A stretch of DNA of 64,000 bases from Alteromonas sp. C1M14 (GTDB lineage: Bacteria > Pseudomonadota > Gammaproteobacteria > Enterobacterales > Alteromonadaceae): positions 434,001 to 498,000 of the forward strand of contig NZ_JAHKQF010000008.1 in assembly GCF_018860965.1 (NCBI RefSeq), written 5' to 3'. The position numbers were made by a program, and so were the translations under genes. The notes below the pieces were generated by a model, which saw nothing but the letters and a program-made list of their open reading frames with translations, was not told the DNA's origin and did no database searches. Within the stretch, counting starts at the first letter, position 1, and each line of letters opens with the position of its first letter. This document shows positions 54,526 through 63,956 of this stretch, piece after piece.

Positions 54526-54972
54526 GTGGATATCTCAAACTTACAAGTTGGCCAAAATTTTGCTGCTACTCCGATTAACGACGTACCGTTACAACAAAAG
54601 CCAGTTGTTGCTCCCATTGATAAAGATAATGGCGATAACAATACGGCGTTTGAAAGTGACAGAGATTCTGCACAAAATGCTCAAGTACCCGAGCAAACGG
54701 TCGATAACGTAATCACAGAGCAGCAAGAACAGTCCGATATTGAGGCTGCTACTCGGGAAGTAGAGAGTTTTCTTCAAGTACAAAATCGCAATTTGGCGTT
54801 TTCAGTAGATGAAGAAACTAATCGCTCAGTCGTGACGGTAAAAGATTCCGCATCCGGTGATGTTATTCGGCAGATTCCCACAGACGAGGTATTACGACTC
54901 GCTGAACGAATTAAGAATTTGCAGGAAGACATAGGCAGTAGTGTGGGGATGCTTGTAAACAACAAAGTGTAA
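54526..54972 (+). CDS. flaG: FlaG family protein
   Basis: A 148-residue protein with a polar, variable N-terminal half and the conserved C-terminal FlaG domain (about residues 75-145: LQVQNRNLAFSVDEETNRSVVTVKDSASGDVIRQIPTDEVLRLAER read in parts). FlaG influences filament length in polar flagellates. GTG start at 54526 behind AAGGAGG. It leads the flaG-fliD-fliS-fliT unit. Confidence 0.9.
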   Translation: MDISNLQVGQNFAATPINDVPLQQKPVVAPIDKDNGDNNTAFESDRDSAQNAQVPEQTVDNVITEQQEQSDIEAATREVESFLQVQNRNLAFSVDEETNRSVVTVKDSASGDVIRQIPTDEVLRLAERIKNLQEDIGSSVGMLVNNKV

Positions 54973-54985
54973 ATGAGGTAAGTAA

Positions 54986-56431
54986 ATGACTATTCAATCG
55001 TTAGGTGTTGGTTCGGGACTTGCGCTTGACGATCTGGTCACGCAATTACTCGATGCTGAACGTACGCCAAAAGAAGAGGCGTTAAACGAGCGTGAAGAGC
55101 AGGTTGAAGCCGAAATATCTGGTCTAGGGCAAGTGAAATCAGTGTTGTCTGATTTTCAGGACGCCGTAGATGAATTGCGAACAGATGCAGACATCAATGG
55201 CCGTGAGCCAACCATTACCAATCCTGATGAAGATTTTGAAAACATTACCGCTGAAGCGTCAAACTCTGCGCTTAGAGGTAGCTATGAAATTGCTGTTGAG
55301 CAACTTGCAGAGGGCAGTCGTGTCGTTACTGATGACGGTGCTTTTTCTGATTCTAGTGATGCTATCTTATCTTCAGGTACAGGTTCATTGACCTTTAATG
55401 TCGGTACCACCGGCGACTCCTTTACCATTGACGTAGCAGCAGGGATGACACTAGCGCAATTGCGTGAAGCCATCAATGACAGCGAAAATAACTTTGGCGT
55501 GAATGCCAACATTATCGAGACAGGCACCTCTGCCGGTCCAAGACTTGTTTTTACTTCTGAGGTCACCGGTACAGGCAATGATTTAGAAATTGTTAATGAC
55601 ACCGGAGTTGCCGAATTAAATCGTCTCGCCACATCAAGCTCTAGTCCTTTAGGGCTAATTTCTGACAGCAATATTTCCTCTGCGACGAATGCCCGGGCAA
55701 CCATTGACGGCATCGTGGTAGAAAGCAACTCTAACGAATTTGAAAATACCATTCAGAATGTGTCGTTTGAAGCTGAGCGTGTATCGCCATTGGCGGCAGA
55801 TGGCATTTCTTTTCAAACCTCTACGCTGGAAATCGGGTATGACAAGGAAGGCTTGGAAACCAAAATTCGCGATTTCGTAGATACGTACAACAGCGTGATG
55901 AGCGAACTTAGCACCCTTACTCGCTACGGTGAGTCGGAGTTGGAAGAAGATGGCGCCCTCGCCGGAGATTCGTTAATGCGGGGGATCATGACGGGTATGG
56001 CGTCTATCGTGGGGACGAATGTTTCTTCTTCGGCATTAGGCGGTTTGTTTCAACTTGGTGTAGAACTGAATTCCGATGGCGAACTTGAGATCGGGAGTTC
56101 TGATTTCGGGCTAGGCACCGGTGAAGAGCGTCTAGAAGATGCCTTAGAAGATAATTTTGATGAAATCTCAAAGCTCTTTACGGATGAAAATGAAGGTATT
56201 GCCACTCGTCTTTACGAATTTGCTGAACAATATGTTTCCTACAGTGGCTTAATCACACTCAGAGAGAATGCCGCGAAAGATAATCGCGAAGAGATTTATG
56301 ATGATCGTGAAACCCTCGAACTGCGCATGGCCAGCTATGAGCAAGTTCTGCGAGACAAATATTTGAATCTTGACCAAACTGTTGCTCAATTAAATTCAAC
56401 CAGTTCAGCGCTGCTGGCTACCTTAGGATAA
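54986..56431 (+). CDS. fliD: Flagellar filament cap FliD (HAP2)
   Basis: A 481-residue cap protein. The N-terminal SLGVGSGLALDDLVTQLLDAERTP (about 4-27) and the C-terminal SYEQVLRDKYLNLDQTVAQLNSTSSAL form the FliD_N and FliD_C cores. The middle (about 70-330) has the acidic surface domains. It guides flagellin folding at the tip. FliT or a FliT-like chaperone is expected to bind it, and one is two genes downstream. Confidence 0.93.
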   Translation: MTIQSLGVGSGLALDDLVTQLLDAERTPKEEALNEREEQVEAEISGLGQVKSVLSDFQDAVDELRTDADINGREPTITNPDEDFENITAEASNSALRGSYEIAVEQLAEGSRVVTDDGAFSDSSDAILSSGTGSLTFNVGTTGDSFTIDVAAGMTLAQLREAINDSENNFGVNANIIETGTSAGPRLVFTSEVTGTGNDLEIVNDTGVAELNRLATSSSSPLGLISDSNISSATNARATIDGIVVESNSNEFENTIQNVSFEAERVSPLAADGISFQTSTLEIGYDKEGLETKIRDFVDTYNSVMSELSTLTRYGESELEEDGALAGDSLMRGIMTGMASIVGTNVSSSALGGLFQLGVELNSDGELEIGSSDFGLGTGEERLEDALEDNFDEISKLFTDENEGIATRLYEFAEQYVSYSGLITLRENAAKDNREEIYDDRETLELRMASYEQVLRDKYLNLDQTVAQLNSTSSALLATLG

Positions 56432-56444
56432 GTTAGGAGTTATC

Positions 56445-56873
56445 ATGGCACTTACAGGTATTAACGCTTACCGCAAAGGTAACCTTAAACAAGATATTGC
56501 GAATGCAGATCCTCATAAACTGACATTGATGCTAATGCAGGGGGCGTTAGACCGTCTAGCATATGCAAAAGGCGCCATGGAGCGCAAAGAGTATGCGTCT
56601 AAATCAGAATTTCTTTCTCGCGTTACTGCCATATTGATTAATTTGCGAGATACCCTGGATTTAGATATCGGCGGTGAAGTGGCGGAAAATATGTTTGCTT
56701 TATATGAGTATATGATTGAACGCACGGGTGAAGCCCATGTCAGGAATGACTTGCAGATCCTCGACGAAGTCATTAGCCTATTAACTCCCATTCGTGATGC
56801 GTGGGTTCAGATTCCTCAGACGGCGAAAGAGGAAGCCTATGAAGCCCAGCGTCAAAAACGTCAGGCCGTGTGA
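56445..56873 (+). CDS. fliS: Flagellin export chaperone FliS
   Basis: A 142-residue four-helix protein (NAYRKGNLKQDIANADPHKLTLMLMQGALDRL, starting about residue 7, is the family core) that binds the C terminus of flagellin and blocks early polymerisation. The C-terminal segment PIRDAWVQIPQTAKEEA is also conserved. Stop overlaps the GTG start of the next gene (GTGA). Confidence 0.93.
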   Translation: MALTGINAYRKGNLKQDIANADPHKLTLMLMQGALDRLAYAKGAMERKEYASKSEFLSRVTAILINLRDTLDLDIGGEVAENMFALYEYMIERTGEAHVRNDLQILDEVISLLTPIRDAWVQIPQTAKEEAYEAQRQKRQAV

Positions 56874-57184
56874 ATACAGAACTTAATCATTCCCTAACAC
56901 CGCAGGCACTTGCTGAGATCAACCAACGTATCTTACAGTGCCTGGCCGATGAGGATGAAGCCTCTCGGTATCAGACTCTCCTGTCTTTAATTCAGCAACG
57001 CGATGCATTTATTCAATCCCATTTAGCGTCTTTAACCGGCGAAGACGCAAAATCTTTTGCGCAGCAGGAAGTTAGCGTCAATAATAAGTTATTGGAAGTG
57101 GCGCAGACTTTGCTAAAGTCAGCTAAAGATGATGTGAGCCAGTTTTTACAAAGTCAAAAGGCGGTAAAGCATTACCGCAAATGA
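56870..57184 (+). CDS. fliT: FliT-like flagellar chaperone
   Basis: A 104-residue helical protein that begins with GTG overlapping the fliS stop. The helices fit FliT/FlaI-type chaperones in size and position: after fliS, before the sugar genes. Sequence identity to FliT proteins is usually very low, so the name is mostly positional. It would bind FliD and release it for export. Confidence 0.6.
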   Translation: MNTELNHSLTPQALAEINQRILQCLADEDEASRYQTLLSLIQQRDAFIQSHLASLTGEDAKSFAQQEVSVNNKLLEVAQTLLKSAKDDVSQFLQSQKAVKHYRK

Positions 57185-57255
57185 TATGTTAAGGCGTAAT
57201 TGCATCAGCTAACTTAACGCCGGTTCGTAGACTGGTTATTCGTGGAAATCTTCGC

Positions 57256-58254
57256 ATGTTTAATAATAAGAGTATTCTCATCACTGGCGGAACCGGCTCC
57301 TTCGGACGGAAGTTTGTCAGTTATTTGCTAAAGAATTATTCACTTCGAAAAGTTATCATTTATTCTCGTGATGAGCTTAAGCAGTTTGAGATGCAGCAGC
57401 TTTTTGATGCTGATTGTATGCGCTATTTCATCGGCGATGTGCGTGACAAAGATCGTTTGATTACGGCCATGAAAGATGTGGATTATGTGGTCCACGCCGC
57501 AGCCCTTAAACAAGTCCCCGCTGCCGAATACAACCCCAATGAATGTATCAAAACCAACATTAATGGCGCGCAAAATGTCATCGATGCGTGTATTGCCAAT
57601 AATGTCTCGCGGGTTATTGCCTTGTCCACAGATAAAGCGGCCAATCCGGTAAACCTTTATGGTGCGACTAAGCTGGCGTCAGATAAGCTTTTTGTGGCCG
57701 CAAATAACCTGTCTGGTGCAACCGGGCCCCGCTTTTCTGTTGTGCGTTATGGCAATGTGGTGGGAAGTCGCGGCTCTGTGGTCCCCTTTTATCGTAAATT
57801 GCTTAGTGAAGGGAAACGCAAGTTACCGGTAACCCATCCTGAGATGACCCGCTTTTGGATCACCTTAGACGAAGGCGTGGAATTTGTGGTGAAAAACTTT
57901 TCGCGTATGCAAGGGGGAGAGATTTTTGTCCCCAAGATCCCCTCTATCCGTATCGTGGATTTAGTGGAAGCCATGAGTGGGGCGCGGGATTATGAAATTA
58001 TCGGTATCCGTCCTGGCGAAAAGCTACACGAAGTGATGGTGCCAGAAGAAATGGCCCATCATTCCATTGAATTTGACGACCATTTTGTTATCGCTCCAGC
58101 CATTACGTTCTTTGACAAAAACGTAGACTACTTTCGCAATCGACTCGGTGATAAAGGGCAATCCGTTTCTGAAAAGTTTGAATATCATTCGGGTAAAAAC
58201 CCCCACTTTCTTGATATAGCTGAACTACAAGCGTTGGATAAAAAAGCCACATGA
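57256..58254 (+). CDS. pseB: UDP-GlcNAc 4,6-dehydratase (inverting), PseB
   Basis: A 332-residue SDR-fold enzyme for the first step of pseudaminic acid synthesis: UDP-GlcNAc to the 4-keto-6-deoxy-L-AltNAc form. The NAD site is ITGGTGSFGRKF (residues 7-18). The catalytic YGATK is at about residue 135. STDKAANP and the C-terminal IRPGEKLHEVMVPEE are family signatures. Translation is coupled by a 4-bp overlap with pseC. Confidence 0.93.
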   Translation: MFNNKSILITGGTGSFGRKFVSYLLKNYSLRKVIIYSRDELKQFEMQQLFDADCMRYFIGDVRDKDRLITAMKDVDYVVHAAALKQVPAAEYNPNECIKTNINGAQNVIDACIANNVSRVIALSTDKAANPVNLYGATKLASDKLFVAANNLSGATGPRFSVVRYGNVVGSRGSVVPFYRKLLSEGKRKLPVTHPEMTRFWITLDEGVEFVVKNFSRMQGGEIFVPKIPSIRIVDLVEAMSGARDYEIIGIRPGEKLHEVMVPEEMAHHSIEFDDHFVIAPAITFFDKNVDYFRNRLGDKGQSVSEKFEYHSGKNPHFLDIAELQALDKKAT

Positions 58255-59396
58255 TCCCCTACGGTAAACATTCTGTTGATGAGGCAGACATTCAGGCCGT
58301 TGTTGAAGTGCTGCAAAATCAGTTTTTAACCCAGGGACAGCAGGTTCCTGCGTTTGAACAACGCTTATGTGAATATACCGGTGCGAGTGGGGCAGTGGCA
58401 TGCAACAGTGGCACCTCAGGCTTACACCTTGCTTGTTTAGCGGCCGGTGTGACCGTGGGCGATCTGGTGTGGACTGTACCTAACTCGTTTGCTGCGTCAG
58501 CAAACGCTGCGCGCTATTGTGGCGCGGATGTGGATTTCATCGACATTGATCCGATAACGCGTAATCTAAGTGTTGAGGCCTTGGCACAAAAACTACAGCA
58601 AGCAAAAAAGCGAGGGCGATTGCCCAAAGCCATCGTGGTGGTGCATTTTGCCGGTAGCAGTTGTGATATGAACGCCATTGCGCAATTAACCGCGCCTTAT
58701 GATATTTTGCTTATTGAAGATGCCGCTCACGCCCTTGGCGGGAAAGACAAAGATGGCCATCGTGTAGGAGCGTGTCATTATTCGGCCATGACAGTGACCA
58801 GTTTTCACCCTGTGAAGTCTATTACCACGGCCGAAGGCGGCGTGGTGTTTACCAATGATCCCTACTACGAATCACAGTTGCGTTTATATGCCAGCCATGG
58901 CATTACCAAAGCCCCTAAAAGCCTGCCTGAGGGCCATGAAAATGAACCTTGGTTTTATGCTCAGCAGTCCCTTGGTTTTAATTATCGGTTAAGCGATCTT
59001 CATGCGGCCCTTGGTCTTGCCCAAATACAACGAATTGACACCTTTATTGCCAAACGATTGGAAAAAGCCAAGCGGTATCATAAGGCGCTATCATCCCTCG
59101 CGGTTAAGCGCCCAGTACTCGATGAAAATAGCGCATGGCACCTGTACATGATTGAAGTCGTGCCAGCGCATCGAACCCGCATCTTCAATGCCTTGCGGGA
59201 CCAAGGAATAGGGGTGAACGTGCATTATATTCCCATTCATTTGCATCCCTATTATCAGTCGTTGGGCTTTTCTCTTGGCGACTTTCCCCATAGTGAACAG
59301 TATTACAACGGGGCCATTACGCTGCCTTTATTTCCTGATTTATCAGTGAAAGATCAAGACACAGTGATTGCTACATTAGGTGAGGTGCTTAAATGA
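58251..59396 (+). CDS. pseC: UDP-4-keto aminotransferase PseC
   Basis: A 381-residue PLP-dependent DegT/DnrJ/EryC1-type enzyme. It adds the C4 amino group to give UDP-4-amino-4,6-dideoxy-L-AltNAc. The PLP Lys is in SFHPVKSITTAEGG (about residue 186). The N terminus MIPYGKHSVDEADIQAV is the PseC type. ATG overlaps the pseB TGA and its own stop overlaps pseF. Confidence 0.93.
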   Translation: MIPYGKHSVDEADIQAVVEVLQNQFLTQGQQVPAFEQRLCEYTGASGAVACNSGTSGLHLACLAAGVTVGDLVWTVPNSFAASANAARYCGADVDFIDIDPITRNLSVEALAQKLQQAKKRGRLPKAIVVVHFAGSSCDMNAIAQLTAPYDILLIEDAAHALGGKDKDGHRVGACHYSAMTVTSFHPVKSITTAEGGVVFTNDPYYESQLRLYASHGITKAPKSLPEGHENEPWFYAQQSLGFNYRLSDLHAALGLAQIQRIDTFIAKRLEKAKRYHKALSSLAVKRPVLDENSAWHLYMIEVVPAHRTRIFNALRDQGIGVNVHYIPIHLHPYYQSLGFSLGDFPHSEQYYNGAITLPLFPDLSVKDQDTVIATLGEVLK

Positions 59397-60088
59397 ACAT
59401 TGCGGTTATCCCTGCCCGGGGAGGCAGCAAGCGTATACCTAACAAAAATATTCGTTTATTTGCGGGTAAGCCCCTGATTGCTTATTCCATTGAAGCGGCA
59501 AAAAATAGTCAACTTTTTGATGATATTGTGGTGTCAACAGACTCTGATGATATTGCTCGCGTTGCCAAAGAGTACGGTGCATCTTGTGTCATTGAGCGCC
59601 CAGCCACATTAGCTGGCGATTTTACCGGTACTTTTCCAGTTGTTCAGCATGGCATCCATCAATATCAGCGTTTAAACGGGCCGGTTAATTACGTTTGCTG
59701 TATTTATGCTACGGCTCCATTTTTACAAGCAGATAAGTTACAAGAAGGCTATGGAAGGTTGCTTGACGAACCGGATATGCATTTCGCGTTTTCAGTAACT
59801 ACCTTTCCATTTCCAATTCAAAGAGCCATCACCCTTAAAGGTAAAGGGGTATGTGCTATACAACCCGAGCAAATGGGTAAGCGCTCTCAGGATTTGGTAG
59901 AGTGCTATCATGACGCCGGCCAGTTTTATTGGGGAACAACCAACGCCTGGCTAACAGGAAAGCCGACTTTTGCACCCACGAGTATTCCGGTGATTCTGCC
60001 CCGTTATTTGGTGCAAGATATTGACACCCCGGAAGACTGGCAACGTGCAGAGTTAATGTATCGTGCCTATGTGTCTATGGATAAATAA
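59393..60088 (+). CDS. pseF: Pseudaminate cytidylyltransferase PseF
   Basis: A 231-residue CMP-sugar synthetase. The nucleotide-binding motif IPARGGSKRIPNKNIRLFAG is at residues 6-25. The remaining conserved parts are CCIYATAPFL and a C-terminal VQDIDTPEDWQRAELMY. It activates Pse5Ac7Ac with CTP. ATGA overlap with pseC and a one-base overlap with the next gene keep it in the operon. Confidence 0.93.
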   Translation: MNIAVIPARGGSKRIPNKNIRLFAGKPLIAYSIEAAKNSQLFDDIVVSTDSDDIARVAKEYGASCVIERPATLAGDFTGTFPVVQHGIHQYQRLNGPVNYVCCIYATAPFLQADKLQEGYGRLLDEPDMHFAFSVTTFPFPIQRAITLKGKGVCAIQPEQMGKRSQDLVECYHDAGQFYWGTTNAWLTGKPTFAPTSIPVILPRYLVQDIDTPEDWQRAELMYRAYVSMDK

Positions 60089-61059
60089 TGCAGGAAAAAA
60101 TACTAATTATCAGAATGTTGGGGCTTGGTGATGTCACCTGTGTCGGGATCCCGGCCATCCGTCATATCAAACAAAAATACCCCGATGCTAATATTCATGT
60201 ACTTACTTACGCCGCTGGGGAAGACATTATTGCTTTGGCTGAGCCCGATGTTCACATTATGGCATTGAAAAAAGGCGAGTGGCCGGAAAATATTGTCAAT
60301 GCCATGCAGACCTTTTTGGGGTTAGCAGAGACAATTTTAGGCGAAAAATACAGTCGCATCATTAATTTAGATACCTGGTTTATGCCTTGTTTTCTTGCCC
60401 GTTTTTTGAAGGACGCGGGCGAACCCGTGGTGGGCAATACCATGAGTATTAGTGTGGCTGAGTTGGTGGATAAATTCCAACAACAAACCTTGTCCGCTGA
60501 TTACGTCAACGTTCCTGAACACTATATGCAAAGTACCTGGTTGAGCATGGCTCAATGGCATACTGCTTGGTGGGAAAATGGTATTTCTTTAGAACGGGGT
60601 TATCCTGAATTCTATTTACGCCGGTGCTGTGGGTTTGGTGACATTGCCATGGATATGGCCATTGATGTGCCTGCCGATACCGCGTTAGCGGCGATGGATA
60701 AACCGGTTGTTGCCATGGCCACAGAAGCGCGAACAAAAGAACGTCACTATCCTTACGGTGAACAACTAAAACAGTTGTTAGAAGAGCAAGGGGTAATGGT
60801 TTGGAGTGGTTTTGATGGGCGTTATCCTATGCTTGACACCTTAGGTAAACTTAAAGCCAGTCAATTATTAATTACTGTGCCTTCTGCTCCCCAATGGCTA
60901 GCCACTACCGTTAATACGCCTTCGCTAGTCATAAGTGGCACTGTAGATCCAAGAACCTTAATGCCAGAGTTTGCCACCGATATGTCGTCACAACCTGTTG
61001 CCGCCGAGATCCTCGCTGAGGGCGTAATGAACATTCTAAAAGGACAGGGCCATGGGTGA
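60088..61059 (+). CDS. GT9-like (heptosyltransferase-type) glycosyltransferase
   Basis: A 323-residue cytoplasmic protein of the GT-B fold similar to ADP-heptose:LPS heptosyltransferases: N-terminal KILIIRMLGLGDVTCVGIPAIRHI (about 3-26) and a C-terminal nucleotide-sugar region (about 250-290, SAPQWLATTVNTPSLVISG). Between pseF and pseI, where glycosyltransferase or Maf genes are often found. It may move pseudaminic acid or another sugar to flagellin or to a surface glycan, but donor and acceptor are unknown. Overlaps pseI by 8 bp. Confidence 0.72.
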   Translation: MQEKILIIRMLGLGDVTCVGIPAIRHIKQKYPDANIHVLTYAAGEDIIALAEPDVHIMALKKGEWPENIVNAMQTFLGLAETILGEKYSRIINLDTWFMPCFLARFLKDAGEPVVGNTMSISVAELVDKFQQQTLSADYVNVPEHYMQSTWLSMAQWHTAWWENGISLERGYPEFYLRRCCGFGDIAMDMAIDVPADTALAAMDKPVVAMATEARTKERHYPYGEQLKQLLEEQGVMVWSGFDGRYPMLDTLGKLKASQLLITVPSAPQWLATTVNTPSLVISGTVDPRTLMPEFATDMSSQPVAAEILAEGVMNILKGQGHG

Positions 61060-62107
61060 TATTAAAATTGGCAAGCGACTGATTGGGCCACAAACGCCAC
61101 CGTTTATCATTGCAGAGTTAAGTGGTAATCACAGTCAAAATTATGACCTTGCGTGCGCCATGGTGGATGCCGCGGCGAAAGCGGGCGCCCATGCAATTAA
61201 ACTGCAAACCTATACCGCCGATTCCATGACCCTAAATGTAGCTAGCGATGACTTTGTGATTTCAGAGCAAGATAGCTTATGGAAAGGAGAGTCGCTGCAC
61301 GCATTGTATCAAAAAGCGGCGACCCCGTATGAATGGCATCAAGGTTTATTTGAACGGGCCCAATCCTTAGGCATGCTCGCTTTCAGTTCACCGTTTGATT
61401 GTGACGCGGTGGACTTCCTCGACAGTCTAGGTGTTCCCTGTTTTAAGATCGCGTCTTTCGAGCTTACCGATTTACCCCTTATTGGGTATGCGGCAAGTAA
61501 AGGAAAACCGTTGATTATGTCTACCGGTATGGCAAGTTTGTCAGATATCGAAGATGCTGTGCAATGTGCAAAAGCCCATGGTTGTGATGATATCATTTTG
61601 CTTAAATGTACAAGCACCTATCCTGCCGATCCCAGCAATACCCATTTAACCACTATTCCACATATGCGAGCCGCTTTTTCCTGTCAGGTAGGACTGAGCG
61701 ACCATACCGGCGGTATCGGTGCGGCTGTGGCGTCGGTAGCATTAGGCGCCAGTGTTATAGAAAAGCACTTTGTATTAGACAGAAACGCTGGTGGCGTAGA
61801 TGCGGCATTTTCCTTAGAACCTAATGAGCTGGCACTGCTAGTTACCGAAACAAAGCGCGCCTGGCAGGCTATGGGCAAGGTAACCTATGGTGGTAGCCAA
61901 GCCGAAGACGCGGCGAAACAATATCGACGTTCGATTTATGTTAGCGCGGATATTGCACAAGGCGAGGTTTTGACCAAGGATAATCTTAAAGTGGTTAGGC
62001 CGGCCTTTGGTTTAGCGCCTAAACATTGGCAGGAAGTACTTGGCGGTAAAGCCCGGCAAGCGCTTAAAAAGGGCACCGCACTGTCTTGGGAGCATGTAAC
62101 GTTGTGA
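61052..62107 (+). CDS. pseI: Pseudaminic acid synthase PseI
   Basis: A 351-residue NeuB-type enzyme that condenses 2,4-diacetamido-2,4,6-trideoxy-L-altrose with PEP. The TIM barrel starts at PPFIIAELSGNHSQNYDLA (about 16-34) and continues with AHAIKLQTYTADSMTL and HFVLDRNAGGVDAAFSLEP. The SAF domain is at about 290-350. SADSMT and GVDAAFS fit PseI rather than NeuB. Stop overlaps pseG by 4 bp. Confidence 0.94.
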   Translation: MGDIKIGKRLIGPQTPPFIIAELSGNHSQNYDLACAMVDAAAKAGAHAIKLQTYTADSMTLNVASDDFVISEQDSLWKGESLHALYQKAATPYEWHQGLFERAQSLGMLAFSSPFDCDAVDFLDSLGVPCFKIASFELTDLPLIGYAASKGKPLIMSTGMASLSDIEDAVQCAKAHGCDDIILLKCTSTYPADPSNTHLTTIPHMRAAFSCQVGLSDHTGGIGAAVASVALGASVIEKHFVLDRNAGGVDAAFSLEPNELALLVTETKRAWQAMGKVTYGGSQAEDAAKQYRRSIYVSADIAQGEVLTKDNLKVVRPAFGLAPKHWQEVLGGKARQALKKGTALSWEHVTL

Positions 62108-63129
62108 AGCCGCTGCTTTTTCGAGTCAATGTTTCCTCGACCATTGGTATGGGGCACTTAATGCGGTCATTGGCGTTGGCACAAGCAGCTCAAAGCAATG
62201 ACATTCCCTGTCACTTTATTGTCGATATGGGGGGGAAATCTCTGGCTGTTAGTCGTCACGATTGGATTTACCCTGTGGTGGAGTGCCCCTTCGATAAATC
62301 CTCAGACAATGCCGCTTTCATTGCTAATTATGCCCAGACCATAAATGCATCTGTGTTGGTGGTGGATGGCTATGCTATCCGGGCCGAAGAAGTCCTATTG
62401 TGCAAACAGCAATTGCCTGTGGTGGTCATGGATGATGGTCAATTAAGCCAACTTAGTGTGGCTGATATTATCGTTAATAGTACGTCCCAAGCCCTGGATC
62501 AGGAATATCAACGACGTCAGCCAAATGCGCTCTTGTGTACAGGGGCAAAATACCGCCTTATGCGCAAAGAGTTTCAAGTGGGTATGCCACCAGCTTTTGA
62601 GCACCGTCATGGTCTGGTGTTGTCGTTAGGTGGAAGTGATCCGAAAAACCTTACGATCCCTTTAATTAATGCACTGGGGAAGGTACTTAATAATACCCCT
62701 TTGCGCGTGGTAACTGGCGCTGCTTTTACCAATACTCCGGCGTTACAACAGGCCATAACGAACAGTACTTTGCCTATACAGCATATTCATAATTGCCAGG
62801 ATATGGCGGATGTGTGGCGAAACAGCAAGTTGGCAATCAGTGCCGCTGGCGGCAGTCAATTTGAGTTGGGGGTATGTGAAACCCCTGCTGTGCTTTTAAT
62901 GGTAGCCGAAAATCAACGTTTGGCGACTGAGCAGGCGGAACAGGAAGGATGGTGCTGCACCTTTGATTGTATTGCCCAACCTCCCATAGACGGGATCGCC
63001 AATAAGGTCAGTGATTTATGGCGTAACACCGATAAATTAAAAACCATGCATGAAGCCTTACGGGATAAGTATCATGCAGATGGCGCTTATCATGTGTTGG
63101 ATGCCATTGCAGGAGTGTTAAATCGGTGA
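62104..63129 (+). CDS. pseG: UDP-sugar hydrolase PseG
   Basis: A 341-residue GT-B-like hydrolase that removes UDP from UDP-2,4-diacetamido-2,4,6-trideoxy-L-altrose. Visible motifs: SSTIGMGHLMRSLALA (about 11-26), LSLGGSDPKNLT (about 175-186) and ISAAGGSQFELGVCETPAVLL (about 245-265). The start is set at GTG 62104, which overlaps the pseI stop (GTGA). A TTG 18 bp upstream is less likely. Confidence 0.9.
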   Translation: MKPLLFRVNVSSTIGMGHLMRSLALAQAAQSNDIPCHFIVDMGGKSLAVSRHDWIYPVVECPFDKSSDNAAFIANYAQTINASVLVVDGYAIRAEEVLLCKQQLPVVVMDDGQLSQLSVADIIVNSTSQALDQEYQRRQPNALLCTGAKYRLMRKEFQVGMPPAFEHRHGLVLSLGGSDPKNLTIPLINALGKVLNNTPLRVVTGAAFTNTPALQQAITNSTLPIQHIHNCQDMADVWRNSKLAISAAGGSQFELGVCETPAVLLMVAENQRLATEQAEQEGWCCTFDCIAQPPIDGIANKVSDLWRNTDKLKTMHEALRDKYHADGAYHVLDAIAGVLNR

Positions 63130-63701
63130 CTGATACTGTTGTGAATGTGCCCATTATCGAAGCCTATCAGGTTCGTCTTCGTCCCATTACCGTTGCTGAT
63201 CTCACTTGTTTGCGGCAATGGCGTAACAGTGCTTTTGTACGAGAAAAGATGGTCAGCACTGGGCTAATCAGCCACGAGCAGCAGCTCGCTTGGTACAAAA
63301 AAATAGCTACCGACCCTAGTCAAATGCACTGGGTCATTGAATACCGAGATACGCCCATCGGCGCGGTGAATGTTAAGGTTTTCGAGGACGACGATTCGGT
63401 CACCTCAGCCAAGATCCTAGAGCCGGGTTTGTATATTGGCGAACCTCGATACCAAGGTAATATTGTGGCGTTTGCTCCCACGCTGGCGTTGTATGATTAT
63501 TGTTTTTCCGTTTTTCATACTCAGCAATTTCATGCATCGGTGAAGGCTGATAACGAGGCTGCAATAAAATATAACCAGCAATTGGGTTATGAAACCGTCA
63601 GTCGGGGACAATTTGTCACCTTAAGCTTGCAAAAAGCATGTTATGAGCGGCAAACTGTCACCTTAAAGTCACTGTTGTCACGAACAGGCAAGACTAAATA
63701 A
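63126..63701 (+). CDS. pseH: UDP-4-amino-sugar N-acetyltransferase PseH
   Basis: A 191-residue GNAT-family enzyme acetylating the C4 amine. N-terminal VRLRPITVADLTCLRQWRN (about 17-35) and the acetyl-CoA region EPGLYIGEPRYQGNIV (about 98-113) are typical of PseH. GTG start overlaps pseG by 4 bp. It is the last enzyme of the seven-gene coupled block. Confidence 0.85.
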   Translation: MTDTVVNVPIIEAYQVRLRPITVADLTCLRQWRNSAFVREKMVSTGLISHEQQLAWYKKIATDPSQMHWVIEYRDTPIGAVNVKVFEDDDSVTSAKILEPGLYIGEPRYQGNIVAFAPTLALYDYCFSVFHTQQFHASVKADNEAAIKYNQQLGYETVSRGQFVTLSLQKACYERQTVTLKSLLSRTGKTK

Positions 63702-63716
63702 TCAAAGAGGTTTTTT

Positions 63717-63956
63717 GTGGATAATCAGCAAAAGCTTACACAAACATTTGTTCAGGCTCTCGGGATCTCACCGGAACAGGTTACTGATGGATTAACCTAC
63801 AATACCATCAAAGAATGGGATTCCACCGCCCACATGATCCTTATCGCTGAACTGGAAGATGCCTTCGAGGTGATGTTGGATACCGATGACATTATTGATA
63901 TGAGTTCAGTGTCAAAAGCAAAAGACATTTTGGCTAAATATGATGTCCAATTCTGA
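63717..63956 (+). CDS. Acyl carrier protein
   Basis: A 79-residue ACP with the phosphopantetheine-attachment Ser36 in EWDSTAHMIL and the helix pattern of the family (acidic helix II/III, LEDAFEVMLDTDDIIDM). GTG start at 63717 behind AGAGG. It follows pseH by 15 bp and overlaps the next gene. It is too diverged to be the fatty-acid ACP AcpP, so it probably serves the local pathway, for example acyl modification of pseudaminic acid. Confidence 0.85.
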   Translation: MDNQQKLTQTFVQALGISPEQVTDGLTYNTIKEWDSTAHMILIAELEDAFEVMLDTDDIIDMSSVSKAKDILAKYDVQF

